Source: an uncultured Rhizobiaceae group bacterium (GTDB lineage Bacteria; Pseudomonadota; Alphaproteobacteria; Rhizobiales; Rhizobiaceae). Taken from it: 64,000 nucleotides of DNA. This document shows positions 19,402 to 28,015 of the stretch, piece after piece. The stretch covers positions 98,341-162,340 of the forward strand of contig CANMVS010000015.1 of NCBI GenBank assembly GCA_947501445.1, read 5' to 3'. The first letter of the stretch is position 1. The number at the start of each line of letters is the position of its first letter. The notes under the pieces were generated by a model, which was not told the origin of the DNA, ran no database searches, and saw only the letters and a list, made by a program, of their open reading frames with translations. The position numbers were made by a program, and so were the translations under genes.

Positions 19402-19777
19402 CCTTTGGATATAGGTATCGTGCAGAAACTCCTGATCTGATCTCAAATTTCGCAGCCAAATCAGAACGTTTCACCTTACAAAGCGCCACGCGGAAATAGA
19501 GCAGTATTATCAGCGTGTTGCATATTTGCATTCCTATGCAAAATTACCTGTTATCTAAGCGGATATTCAGTTGTTTTTTTGCATAGGAATGCAAATGTAT
19601 GTGACACGTTCTAGACCGTTTCACGGTTTGTCAGAAACGGGACAACGGTGTCGACCTTTGATTTTGTTGATGCATTCAGGTTTTGCCGATTCCGTCAGAA
19701 CATGAATTGCCCTTTTCGGCCCGTGTCAAAATTAAATCACAAGGTGGGTAATGCCGCCTGAACATGGAAGAAACAGG
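19402..19777. promoter_or_regulatory. Intergenic region with two identical inverted 18-bp palindromes
   Basis: TTTGCATTCCTATGCAAA lies at 19525-19542 and its reverse complement at 19578-19595, within a perfect 19-bp inverted match (19524-19542 and 19578-19596). Each copy is itself a palindrome TTTGCAT-N4-ATGCAAA. The centres are 53 bp apart, about five helical turns, as expected for two operators bridged by a dimeric or tetrameric regulator. They lie about 180-250 bp upstream of the SDR-LacI genes. An inverted repeat copy follows at 19611-19710. No gene is seen in this stretch. Confidence 0.65.
19611..19710 (-). repeat. Dispersed two-hairpin intergenic repeat, copy in reverse orientation
   Basis: Read on the minus strand this is a 100-bp copy of the element at 27892-27995: a degenerate 5' hairpin (TTCATGTTCTG...), the linker CATCAACAAAATCAAAGGTC, and the 3' arms CCGTTTC and GAAACGG, ending CTAG. 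It lies in the leader of the SDR-LacI operon. Confidence 0.85.
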
Positions 19778-20545
19778 ATGACCAGATTCCCAATCACCCC
19801 CTCATTTCGACTTGATGGCCGCAGGGCTCTGGTTGCTGGCGGAACATCCGGCATCGGGCTGGGGTGCGCAGCGGCTTTGGCGCAGGCCGGAGCAAATGTA
19901 TTTTTGGCCGCGCGCAACAAACACCGGGTGGAAGAAACGACTGCAGCATTTATTGAAGAAGGTTGGAAGGCCAATGGGCTTGTGATGGATGTTGCTGATA
20001 TCGAGGCGACACAAAATTGCGTGGATGAAAATGGCCCCTTCGATATTCTGGTCAACAGCGCGGGCCTTGCACGGCACAGCCCGGCAGTCGACACGACACC
20101 GGCTGATTTTAATGCGGTGATGGATGTCAATCTGCGCGGTGCTTACTTTTTGAGTCAGAACGTTGCAAAGGGCCTTATCAAAGCCGACCGACCTGGTTCT
20201 CTTATCAATGTATCGTCCCAAATGGCCTATGTCGGGGGTGTGGACAGGGCGGTTTATTGTGCGTCGAAACATGCCGTTGAAGGTTTTACGAAATCAATGG
20301 CAATTGAGCTGGGCAAGGCCGGTATCCGGGTCAATACAGTCTGCCCCACATTCATACGCACACCACTAACAGAAGTGACGTTCGAAAATCCGGAGCGGGT
20401 GCGCTGGATCGAAGAGAAAATCAAACTGGGACGGGTTGGCAGGGTCGAGGATATAATGGGTGCGGTCGTATTTCTGGCCTCTGATGCGTCAGCACTGGTT
20501 ACCGGCACCGCATTGATGGTTGACGGCGGATGGACCGCTGATTGA
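19778..20545 (+). CDS. Short-chain dehydrogenase/reductase (sugar-alcohol/gluconate-dehydrogenase type)
   Basis: A 255-residue classical SDR. It has the cofactor loop GGTSGIG near 18-24, NSAG in LVNSAGLA, the catalytic Ser in VSSQMAYVG, YCASK, and the C-terminal LMVDGGWTAD. I use ATG 19778 (MTRFPITPSFRLDGR), because earlier ATGs lack a Shine-Dalgarno and GGAAGAAACAGG precedes this one. Its TGA overlaps the LacI start (TGATG). With the LacI gene and an isomerase remnant behind it, a polyol or sugar-acid substrate is likely; the exact one is unknown. Confidence 0.9.
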   Translation: MTRFPITPSFRLDGRRALVAGGTSGIGLGCAAALAQAGANVFLAARNKHRVEETTAAFIEEGWKANGLVMDVADIEATQNCVDENGPFDILVNSAGLARHSPAVDTTPADFNAVMDVNLRGAYFLSQNVAKGLIKADRPGSLINVSSQMAYVGGVDRAVYCASKHAVEGFTKSMAIELGKAGIRVNTVCPTFIRTPLTEVTFENPERVRWIEEKIKLGRVGRVEDIMGAVVFLASDASALVTGTALMVDGGWTAD

Positions 20546-21555
20546 TGGTGCAGGACAGGGTAACCTCGATTGAGGTGGCAAGGCGGGCAGGGGTCAGCCA
20601 GTCGGCTGTGTCACGGGTTTTTACGCCCGGTGCCAGCGCATCACCAAAAATGGCGGCGAAAATTCGCAAGGTGGCCGATGCCCTCGGCTACCGCCCCAAT
20701 GTTCTCGCCCGTTCACTGATTACCGGCAAAAGCCGGATCATTGGTGTTGTCGTTGCTTATCTGGAAAACCAGTTTTATCCCGATGCGCTGGAAAAACTGT
20801 CCATGGCGCTGCAGGCACGTGGTTATCACGTGCTGGTGTTCATGGCCGCACAGGATGCTGGCAATATTGACCAGGTGCTGGATGAGATCGTCGATTATCA
20901 GGTGGATGCACTGGTGATGGCGTCCGTTGCAATGTCCTCAACACTGGTCGAACGCTGCGATGCCGCCGGTATTCCCGTTCTGCTGTTCAACCGCCGTCAG
21001 GATGATGCACGATTTGCTTCGGTTACCTCCGACAATGTCGCCGGTGGCCGAAAACTGGCCGAGTTCCTGATTAAGGGTGGGCATCGCAAAATTGCCCATA
21101 TCGCCGGATGGGAAGGTGCGTCCACACAGCGGGACCGCGAGCAGGGATTTCGCGAGGGGCTTGCCGCCGGTGGTATGAAGCTGTTCAGCCGGGCGGTTGG
21201 AAATTTTGACTTTGAGCAGTCAAAGGATGCGGCGCGTGAATTGTTCAACAGCTTTGATCCACCTGATGCTGTGTTTGTTGCCAATGATCATATGGCTTTT
21301 GCCGTTATGGAAACATTGCGCAGCGAGCTTGGTTTGCGCATTCCGCAGGATGTATCGGTGGTGGGATATGATGATGTACCAATTGCCGCCTGGCCCAGTT
21401 TCGACCTGACAACGGTTCGCCAACCTTCTGATCTGATGGTGGAGAAAACGGTTGTTTCCTTGCTGGATAGTATCGACAACCCTTTGTCTGAGCCAAGGCA
21501 GGTGGCAATTGATGGCCCGCTGATCATTCGTGGATCCGCACGAAAACCTCAATGA
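20545..21555 (+). CDS. LacI family transcriptional regulator
   Basis: A 336-residue LacI/GalR-type repressor. The helix-turn-helix and hinge are at about 5-60 (SIEVARRAGVSQSAVSRVF, then ALGYRPNVLARSL), followed by a periplasmic-binding-protein-like effector domain (IIGVVVAYLENQFYPD; GYDDVPIAAWPSFDLTTVRQ). ATG 20545 overlaps the SDR stop by one base. It lies inside the catabolic operon and probably represses it in the absence of a sugar-like inducer. Candidate operators are the 18-bp palindromes at 19525/19578 or the inverted repeat at 22027. Confidence 0.94.
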   Translation: MVQDRVTSIEVARRAGVSQSAVSRVFTPGASASPKMAAKIRKVADALGYRPNVLARSLITGKSRIIGVVVAYLENQFYPDALEKLSMALQARGYHVLVFMAAQDAGNIDQVLDEIVDYQVDALVMASVAMSSTLVERCDAAGIPVLLFNRRQDDARFASVTSDNVAGGRKLAEFLIKGGHRKIAHIAGWEGASTQRDREQGFREGLAAGGMKLFSRAVGNFDFEQSKDAARELFNSFDPPDAVFVANDHMAFAVMETLRSELGLRIPQDVSVVGYDDVPIAAWPSFDLTTVRQPSDLMVEKTVVSLLDSIDNPLSEPRQVAIDGPLIIRGSARKPQ

Positions 21556-21994
21556 ATGTGAGAACTATGCTCAATTTTTCCGCCAATTTATCGATGCTAT
21601 TTTGCGAGCATCCGTTTCTGCAACGGTTTGAAGCCGCCAGCGCTGCGGGATTTCAAGCGGTGGAGTTTACATTTCCCTATGAATTTTCACCACGGGTGGT
21701 GGCTCGGGCGGCCAAGGTGCACAATCTGGCCATCAGCGTTTTCAATTCGATATCTATCACCACCAGATTTATCGCGGCGACATCGTGCGCAGTCTGGAAC
21801 ATTATTGGCCGCACATCGGTCATATTCAGATAGCCGGTGTGCCCGACCGTCATGAACCTGATAAGGGCGAATAGAATTACCGTCCTATTTTCGATTGTCT
21901 CGAGCGCCTTGGCTATGACGGCTGGATTGGCTGTGAATATTACCCCAAGGGCAAAACAATTGACGGTCTGGGCTGGATGACAACATTGGCCTGA
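21552..21994 (+). pseudogene. hyi: Hydroxypyruvate isomerase-like gene with internal deletion and nonsense codon
   Basis: The N-terminal part (LNFSANLSMLFCEHPFLQRF to [11 protein letters not shown], up to about 21744) is typical of the Hyi sugar-phosphate-isomerase barrel. The C-terminal part ([51 protein letters not shown]; 21742-21994) is also Hyi. The middle of the roughly 260-residue barrel is missing at a join near 21745, where the frame changes. In the C-terminal frame a TAG at about 21873 interrupts GE-NY. The start overlaps the LacI stop (ATGA), showing that it was once a co-translated operon member. It cannot encode an active isomerase. Confidence 0.85.
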
Positions 21995-22026
21995 TTATCG
22001 GTCTTTCTGGTCGGTGCGTAGGGGTA

Positions 22027-22045
22027 ATTTCAAAAAAATTGAAAT
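22027..22045. promoter_or_regulatory. Inverted repeat upstream of the aldehyde dehydrogenase
   Basis: ATTTCAA-N5-TTGAAAT lies 67 bp upstream of the dehydrogenase start, followed by a partial third copy (TTGAAATT, about 22069). This may be an operator or a promoter-proximal structure after the hyi remnant; the factor is unknown. Confidence 0.4.
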
Positions 22046-22111
22046 AGACAACAGAAATATCCATTTGATTGAAATTGGCACATGAGGGATTTTAACGTCA
22101 AAGGAGTCCCC

Positions 22112-23563
22112 ATGACTGACAATTACAAGAATCTGATCGACGGGCGTTGGCAAGAAGGCGCATCAACGATCGAAAATCGCAATCCTTCGGACGTATCGGA
22201 TTTGATTGGCCACTTTGCTCAGGCAGATGACGCGCAACTGGAAGCTGCCGTTTCTGCTGCGCGTCAGGCGATGCCTGCATGGCGCAATGTTGGCTTGGAA
22301 CAACGCCAATCGATGCTGGAGCGCATTGGACGCGAACTGATGGACCGTGCCGAGGAACTTGGCACATTGCTCAGCCGCGAAGAAGGCAAGCCGGTTGCTG
22401 AAGGCAAAGGCGAAGTCTATCGGGCAGGGCAGTTCTTTACCTATTATGCGGCTGAGGTTCTCAGACAACTGGGTGAAAATGCCGATTCTGTAAGACCAGG
22501 CGTTGAGATCGACGTGCGGCGTGAACCAATGGGCGTTGTTGCCGTTATTTCCCCGTGGAATTTTCCAACGGCAACTGCAAGCTGGAAAATTGCCCCGGCA
22601 CTGGCCTACGGCAACACCGTCATCTGGAAACCGGCAAACCAGACCCCGGCATCTGCCTGGGCGCTGGCGGATATCATTATGCGGGCAGGTGTGCCGCAGG
22701 GTGCGTTTCAGTTGCTCATGGGCCGGGGCGCGCAAATTGGCAACGGTCTTGCTGCCCACTCCGGTGTCGATGCAGTAACCTTCACCGGCTCCTACGCGGT
22801 AGGGCGCCAGGTGGCCATGGCCGCATCCGCAAATCTGACCAAGTATCAGCTTGAACTGGGGTCCAAGAATGCGCTGCTGGTTATGGACGACGCGGATATT
22901 GATCTTGCCGTTGCAGCAGCGGTTGCCGGTGCCTACTCAGGCTCTGGGCAGAAATGCACCGCATCGTCCCGTTTGCTGGTTCATGACCCGGTTCATGATC
23001 AATTCGTAGACAAGCTGTCGGCCGCCATCGGCGCGCTCAAAGTTGGTCATGCACTGGAAGAAGGGACACAGATTGGCCCCATCATCAGTGGTGAGCAGTT
23101 GCAGTCCAATCTCGACTGGATTGCACGTGCCAAAAATTCCGGCGCGCAGATTGTGACAGGCGGTGGGGCGATGGAGATGGCCCATGAGGGGCATTATATG
23201 GCGCCTTCGCTGCTGGTTGGCACAAGCAATGATGCTGATTTCAATCGGGAGGAAATGTTTGCTCCGGTTGCCGCCGTTCAGCGGATTGGCTCCTATGATG
23301 AGGGGCTGCATATTGCAAATGACACCGAATATGGTCTGGTTGCCGGTATCTTTACAAACGCACTGGCACGGGCAACCCATTTCCGACGCCATGTTGAAAC
23401 CGGCTGTGTGACGGTAAATCTGCCGACGGCCGGAACGGACTATCATGTGCCCTTTGGTGGCAGGAAAAACTCCAGTTCCGGACCGCGTGAACAGGGACGC
23501 AGCGCGGCTGAATTTTATACGCAGATAAAAACAGCCTATATTCGCGCCGGGGAGCCCGTTTAA
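22112..23563 (+). CDS. Aldehyde dehydrogenase, 2-oxoglutarate-semialdehyde dehydrogenase-like
   Basis: A 483-residue NAD(P)-dependent aldehyde dehydrogenase. Motifs: SPWNFPTA with the catalytic Asn, the general base in YQLELGSKNA, and the nucleophilic Cys in GSGQKCTASSR. The C-terminal signature LPTAGTDYHVPFGGRKNSS is the pattern I associate with the alpha-ketoglutarate-semialdehyde dehydrogenase group of pentose, sugar-acid and hydroxyproline pathways. ATG 22112 follows AAAGGAG; the upstream ATG at 22082 has no Shine-Dalgarno. It is paralogous to the minus-strand enzyme at 28481-29917. Four bases separate it from the dipeptidase gene. Confidence 0.9.
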   Translation: MTDNYKNLIDGRWQEGASTIENRNPSDVSDLIGHFAQADDAQLEAAVSAARQAMPAWRNVGLEQRQSMLERIGRELMDRAEELGTLLSREEGKPVAEGKGEVYRAGQFFTYYAAEVLRQLGENADSVRPGVEIDVRREPMGVVAVISPWNFPTATASWKIAPALAYGNTVIWKPANQTPASAWALADIIMRAGVPQGAFQLLMGRGAQIGNGLAAHSGVDAVTFTGSYAVGRQVAMAASANLTKYQLELGSKNALLVMDDADIDLAVAAAVAGAYSGSGQKCTASSRLLVHDPVHDQFVDKLSAAIGALKVGHALEEGTQIGPIISGEQLQSNLDWIARAKNSGAQIVTGGGAMEMAHEGHYMAPSLLVGTSNDADFNREEMFAPVAAVQRIGSYDEGLHIANDTEYGLVAGIFTNALARATHFRRHVETGCVTVNLPTAGTDYHVPFGGRKNSSSGPREQGRSAAEFYTQIKTAYIRAGEPV

Positions 23564-23567
23564 TCCG

Positions 23568-24557
23568 ATGACAAGCCAACCGCTCATTGATTGCCTGCAA
23601 TATGCCAATTGGTCTGAAACCATCTTTCGGCAAATGCGTGAAGGCGGTGTTCATGCCGTGCATGCCACCATCGCCTATCATGAGAATTTCCGTGAAACCG
23701 TGCTCAACATTGAAGCATGGAACCGTCATTTCGAACAATTTCCCGAACTGATTTTTCATGGTCGCACCGGCGATGATGTCAGGCGGGCGGCACAGGAGGG
23801 CCGTACGGCGATATTCTTTGGATTTCAAAATCCATCGCCCATTGAAGATGACATTGGGCTCGTGGAGATTTGCCACACGCTTGGTGCGCGTTTCATGCAG
23901 TTGACCTACAACAACCAGTCGCTGCTGGCGACGGGCTGTTACGAACAGGATGATACGGGTATTACGCGATTTGGGCGTCAGGTCATCGCGGAAATGAACC
24001 GCGTTGGCATGGTCATCGACATGAGCCATTCGGCTGAACGCTCGACACTTGAAGCCATTGAAATATCCGAGCGCCCCATCGCCATCACCCATGCCAATCC
24101 ACATTGGTGGCACCCGGCACTGCGCAATAAATCCGATATTGTATTGCGCGAACTTACCGCATCCGGTGGCATGCTCGGGTTTTCGTTTTATCCCCATCAC
24201 CTGAACAACGGATCCAACTGCACGATCCGCGATTTTTGTGGGATGATCGCGCAAAGTGCGGAGCGTTATGGGGTTGGCAGTATCGGTCTTGGATCCGATT
24301 TGTGTCAGGATCACCCTGATAGCGTTGTCACCTGGATGCGAAACGGGCGCTGGACAAAACAGATGGATTTCGGTGAAGGCTCAGCCAGCGCACCAGGGTT
24401 TCCGGAACCGGCAGCCTGGTTCAAGGACAACCGAGATTTTTCCAACATCGCACAGGGTCTGAAAACAGTCGGCTTTGCTAATGATGACGTGGCTGCCATT
24501 ATGGGTGGCAACTGGCTTCGCTTTTACGATAACTCATTTGGACCGCCTCAGTCATGA
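23568..24557 (+). CDS. Membrane dipeptidase (M19) family protein without the N-terminal HxD metal motif
   Basis: A 329-residue amidohydrolase-fold protein of the renal-dipeptidase family. It has the metal ligands expected in GCYEQDDTGITRFG (Glu), VIDMSHS (His) and PIAITHANP (His). Near the N-terminus, where most family members have HxD, it reads IDCLQYANW, so one metal site looks altered. There is no signal peptide, so it is cytoplasmic. It probably cleaves an amide or peptide-like bond in the compound degraded by this operon; the substrate is unknown. It starts 4 bp after the dehydrogenase and overlaps the next gene (ATGA). Confidence 0.85.
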   Translation: MTSQPLIDCLQYANWSETIFRQMREGGVHAVHATIAYHENFRETVLNIEAWNRHFEQFPELIFHGRTGDDVRRAAQEGRTAIFFGFQNPSPIEDDIGLVEICHTLGARFMQLTYNNQSLLATGCYEQDDTGITRFGRQVIAEMNRVGMVIDMSHSAERSTLEAIEISERPIAITHANPHWWHPALRNKSDIVLRELTASGGMLGFSFYPHHLNNGSNCTIRDFCGMIAQSAERYGVGSIGLGSDLCQDHPDSVVTWMRNGRWTKQMDFGEGSASAPGFPEPAAWFKDNRDFSNIAQGLKTVGFANDDVAAIMGGNWLRFYDNSFGPPQS

Positions 24558-26245
24558 ACGATCATCATGCGATTGAAAATGAAGTTCCTCAAATGCCCCT
24601 TCGGGAACCTGATATGGTTATGCGGTTGTCGAGACTTGGCGCGTTTTATCCAACGCGCCTGAGCTTCATGCGATCGCTGATACGGCAGCTTTCAACGGAA
24701 AAAGTTGATGTGCGAAGGCCCGTTTGGGAAATCGACGAGGCAGGTTACGGCCGGGCAGTCTATGCCATCACGCTTGGTGGATATGTCTACAGCCTTGTTG
24801 CATTTTCTACGCGGTTGTCGCCGGATCAACGTACTGACCGGGTCATCGCTGAAGCATGGGATACAAGCTACGCATTATTCGATGGTGTGCCGACAGTTGA
24901 TGATCTGGATCGACTTGAAGCCAATGCACCCAGACAGGAGGCCGGGCGCTTTTCTGCTACCGAGCTGGTTATCAGCCGCGCCAACAAGTCGGTGCGGTTT
25001 TTTGATCATGTTGTGGATCGGCTAGCTCATGGCCTTCAGCCTGACAGGTCGCTGGTTGATTCCGTTGGATATCTGATGCGCACAACTGCGGTGTATGGCA
25101 ATGGAAAATTCGGTATTGCCGACCGTGCACGCATAGAGGGTCGGTCTCAGCTTTCCGGGTCATTTCAAGCGGAGATGCTGACGGTATGGTTGATCAGGGG
25201 TTTTTCTGTTGATCTTGTTGAACATATTGCCCGATGCCGCTCACCGGAAAAATCCGTGCTGCTTGATCGCGATTTGAAACGACATCTGGGCATAGGCAAT
25301 TCCACCGGCCTCGGCATGGCGCCCTTTCTGGTTACACACCCGATTTTGCTCAACAACTGGATCATATCGCGCGAAACGGCGCTGGCGCGTGTGCGTGCCA
25401 TCAAACAGGCCGCACCTGATCGCATTGAGCGGGTCCTGGCGCTGATGCTCAGAGCAAGAAAGCATCTCCTGCAGTGGTCTGTGCCTGATGAAAGGCAAAT
25501 GCAGCGCGTGACGATATTGCGCAACGAATGGGACGCGCTCATCGGTGTGGTGACAAGCCAATGGCTTGAGGCGGATTATCCATGGGAGCGGATGATGGCC
25601 CTATCGCAGGAGCGCTCGCAGGAATGCCAGGAATTGATGGTATCGCTGCTGCTGGAATTCAACGGTGACCTTGTTGATGGGCTGACCGATTGCATGGTTG
25701 CAACCAATGAACCGCGTCTTGTCGCCTCAATGACAGTCGCTGCTCTGCGCGCTTTATGCGCCCGGCATTTCGATTGGACGCTGAAGATTGACTTTACTGA
25801 CCGCAGGCAAACAAACCAGTTCTGGTATGTATCTGAGGAAAAATTGGAACCAAGGCTTGGCAATCGCTATGAGGAGCCAGGCTCCGAGCTGGAAATGCCA
25901 CTGGATATAGCCCGGCAGGTCCAGGCGCTTGATCATGATCTTGCTGCATTTGATGACACAAAGAAAATTGCCGAGTTTTTAATCGCAAATCCCAAACATC
26001 GTGAGGCAGCGCGCCGGGTCCAATGTGCAGAGCTGCATCCCTATTCCGAAATTCGTGACAATCTGCTGGCGGACGATAGTCTTCCGATCGACATGTTACG
26101 CTGTAAATTGTCTTTCTTTGGTGCTTCAAAATTTGACCCGAAATCTGATCGCTGGACGCGCATCACCCTGTATCAGGGCGCGCCTCTTCTGGATGAGATA
26201 ACCGGTGAGAATGCTGATGACTGGTGGCTGCCGGTGCTGACATGA
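24554..26245 (+). CDS. Conserved-looking protein of unknown function (563 residues)
   Basis: I do not recognise this protein. It is 563 residues long, soluble, Arg- and Asp-rich, with no signal peptide or membrane segment. Notable stretches are RRPVWEIDEAGYGRAVYAITLGGY-like at about 50-80, a long mostly helical middle (RVRAIKQAAPDRIERVLALM), and a Trp-rich C-terminus (DRWTRITLYQGAPLLDEI, then DDWWLPV). There are no nucleotide-binding, metal or HTH motifs I can name. It overlaps the M19 gene (ATGA) at its start and the DUF3726 gene (ATGA) at its end, so it is made in step with both. That coupling argues for a subunit or enzyme in the same pathway. Confidence 0.8.
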   Translation: MNDHHAIENEVPQMPLREPDMVMRLSRLGAFYPTRLSFMRSLIRQLSTEKVDVRRPVWEIDEAGYGRAVYAITLGGYVYSLVAFSTRLSPDQRTDRVIAEAWDTSYALFDGVPTVDDLDRLEANAPRQEAGRFSATELVISRANKSVRFFDHVVDRLAHGLQPDRSLVDSVGYLMRTTAVYGNGKFGIADRARIEGRSQLSGSFQAEMLTVWLIRGFSVDLVEHIARCRSPEKSVLLDRDLKRHLGIGNSTGLGMAPFLVTHPILLNNWIISRETALARVRAIKQAAPDRIERVLALMLRARKHLLQWSVPDERQMQRVTILRNEWDALIGVVTSQWLEADYPWERMMALSQERSQECQELMVSLLLEFNGDLVDGLTDCMVATNEPRLVASMTVAALRALCARHFDWTLKIDFTDRRQTNQFWYVSEEKLEPRLGNRYEEPGSELEMPLDIARQVQALDHDLAAFDDTKKIAEFLIANPKHREAARRVQCAELHPYSEIRDNLLADDSLPIDMLRCKLSFFGASKFDPKSDRWTRITLYQGAPLLDEITGENADDWWLPVLT

Positions 26246-26877
26246 CGGATATTGAACGCTCCTCAAATGAAATCTACACCATGTTGCGCAAAGCCGCGAT
26301 GGGGTGTGGCTATGACCACGGGTCTGCGAGCGATATTGCGCAGGCGGCCGTATGGTTGTGTGAAAACGGCATGGATGGTGTCGGGGCCTTTGTCGCTGCC
26401 TGCAACAGTGGGCCAATCCGGATGTGCCAACCGGAGATCAAGCCGCAGGAGGCGATGTTCGAAAACTGCATTGTGAGCATTGATGCGCATTCGGTATTTG
26501 ATTTGCTGTTGGCCGATGCGGGGATTGCCAGCGTTTATGCAACCAACATCGATGTGCCGGACCTGTTGATTGGTTTTGCCGGCCTATGCGCACGGGTTCA
26601 TGGCGTAGAACTGGTGCTGGCGGTGGAGGGCGGTGATAAATTTGCCGTTGCCGCGGATCTGTTGCCCGGGCAGCATGCTCTTCAAAGTGGGTGCTCGGTT
26701 GCCCTATCCATCTCTGGCCGACAGCCGCAGCAGGCAACGCTCTCGCCAATAAGTCCACTGGTAATAACACCGGCCAATTGGGCGTTCTGTCTGGAACGTG
26801 CTTCAAGAACCTATGTGCCCGCAACGGAAGAATCGCGGGCAAAGGGAGCTGGTGCCAGTCTCACCGATAATGATTGA
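26242..26877 (+). CDS. DUF3726 family protein
   Basis: A 211-residue protein. Its start (SSNEIYTMLRKAAMGCGYDHGSASDIAQAAVWL) matches the typical DUF3726 opening, in which a Glu-Ile helix is followed by RAARGAG-W-like and A-WL elements. Function unknown. ATG 26242 overlaps the preceding TGA. It is followed 12 bp later by an LDH2-type dehydrogenase. I recall DUF3726 genes beside Ldh-type oxidoreductases and aldehyde dehydrogenases in other proteobacteria, but cannot check this here. The conserved small size suggests an accessory subunit; this is inference. Confidence 0.75.
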   Translation: MTDIERSSNEIYTMLRKAAMGCGYDHGSASDIAQAAVWLCENGMDGVGAFVAACNSGPIRMCQPEIKPQEAMFENCIVSIDAHSVFDLLLADAGIASVYATNIDVPDLLIGFAGLCARVHGVELVLAVEGGDKFAVAADLLPGQHALQSGCSVALSISGRQPQQATLSPISPLVITPANWAFCLERASRTYVPATEESRAKGAGASLTDND

Positions 26878-26889
26878 TAGGGAAATTTC

Positions 26890-27894
26890 ATGACGAATGT
26901 AACGTTGAGCCTTGATGAAGTTGGTGCACTTGCAAAACGTGCCCTTGTGGGGGCGGGGGCGAGCGATGCGAATGCGGCGTCTGTCGCCCGTTCAACGGTA
27001 TTGGCTGAGCGGGACGGTATTCGCAGCCACGGGCTGCTTTATGTGCCGATTTACGCCGAGCATGTGGTTTGTGGCAAAGTTGACGGCAAGGCTGAACCAC
27101 AGGTGGAGCATCCAAGGTCCGGTGCCATATGTGTTGACGCCCAGTCAGGATTTGCCCATCCGGCCATTGATGCGGGTTGGGATATGTTGAGCGAGGCGGC
27201 GCGGCAAAACGGCGTCGCCATCATGACCGTCCACAATTCCTACAATTGCGGTGTTCTGGGTCACCATGCCCAACGGATGGCTGAATCCGGCCTGATTGGC
27301 TTGTGTTTTACCCATGCACCAGCCTCCATCGCTCCGCAGGGCGGTAGTAAACCGGTGGTTGGAACAAATCCTTTCGCGCTTGCTGTGCCTGATGGCGCAG
27401 GGCAGGCCGCTCTGGTTATCGATCAGTCCGCAAGCATTATTGCCAAATCCGAAATCCTGCTTCGCGCCAGAACCGGCGAACCCATTGAGCCTGACTGGGC
27501 ACTGGATGCGCAGGGACGTCCAACGACGGATGCCAGTCTGGCGCTCAAGGGATCGATGATGCCGGCAGGTGGCTACAAGGGATTTGGCATTGGTCTGCTG
27601 GTGGAAATCATGGCTTCCTGTCTTGCGGGCGCCGTGTCCAGTGTCAATGCCAGTCCGTTTTCGGGCACGGCTGGCGGCCCGCCCGCAACAGGCCAGTGCT
27701 TTATGGCTATTGATCCGGGCGGCTACAGCGGCGACGTATTTCAGCAACGGGTGGCCGCGCTGGTTGGTGAAATCGCCGGGCAGGAAGGTGCTCGCATTCC
27801 CGGAGAGCGTCGTCGCAGCAATGCGCAACGGCTGGCGAAAACCGGGGTTATGGTTGATCAGGTGCTGATAGATCGAATCAACGCATTTTCCTAG
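26890..27894 (+). CDS. LDH2 family (malate/lactate/sulfolactate-type) NAD(P)-dependent dehydrogenase
   Basis: A 334-residue member of the LDH2/MDG2 oxidoreductase family, which reduces or oxidises 2-oxo/2-hydroxy acids, ketimines such as pyrroline-2-carboxylate, or sulfolactate. RSHGLLYVPIY near 38-48 contains the conserved His, and the Gly-rich PAGGYKGFGIGLLVEIM lies near 220-236. The usual NSNHFG-like motif reads NSYNCG here, a departure at a site often tied to catalysis. It has the Shine-Dalgarno AGGGA 12 bp after the DUF3726 gene. It ends the plus-strand operon, and its TAG stop is the first three bases of the repeat. Confidence 0.88.
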   Translation: MTNVTLSLDEVGALAKRALVGAGASDANAASVARSTVLAERDGIRSHGLLYVPIYAEHVVCGKVDGKAEPQVEHPRSGAICVDAQSGFAHPAIDAGWDMLSEAARQNGVAIMTVHNSYNCGVLGHHAQRMAESGLIGLCFTHAPASIAPQGGSKPVVGTNPFALAVPDGAGQAALVIDQSASIIAKSEILLRARTGEPIEPDWALDAQGRPTTDASLALKGSMMPAGGYKGFGIGLLVEIMASCLAGAVSSVNASPFSGTAGGPPATGQCFMAIDPGGYSGDVFQQRVAALVGEIAGQEGARIPGERRRSNAQRLAKTGVMVDQVLIDRINAFS

Positions 27895-27995
27895 AGCAAT
27901 TCAGGTTTTGACGGAATCGGCAAAACCTGAATGCATCAACAAAATCAACGGCCGACACCGTTGTCCCGTTTCTGACAAAACGTGAAACGGTCTAG
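27892..27995 (+). repeat. Dispersed two-hairpin intergenic repeat, best-preserved copy
   Basis: This 104-bp copy starts with TAG (stop codon of the LDH2 gene) and ends with CTAG. The 5' hairpin arms TTCAGGTTTTG (27900-27910) and CAAAACCTGAA (27921-27931) are perfectly complementary, as are the 3' arms CCGTTTC (27966-27972) and GAAACGG (27984-27990). It lies between two convergent operons and may act as a bidirectional terminator. Confidence 0.88.
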
Positions 27996-28015
27996 GTATT
28001 TGGCATTGAATCATT

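Noticed and set aside
23352..24314. A 320-codon minus-strand frame opposite the dipeptidase
   Set aside because: The plus strand encodes a recognisable M19 protein in tight operon spacing; the antisense frame is a composition effect.
27145..27828. A 227-codon minus-strand frame opposite the LDH2 gene
   Set aside because: No motif or Shine-Dalgarno, and fully inside a well-supported gene.
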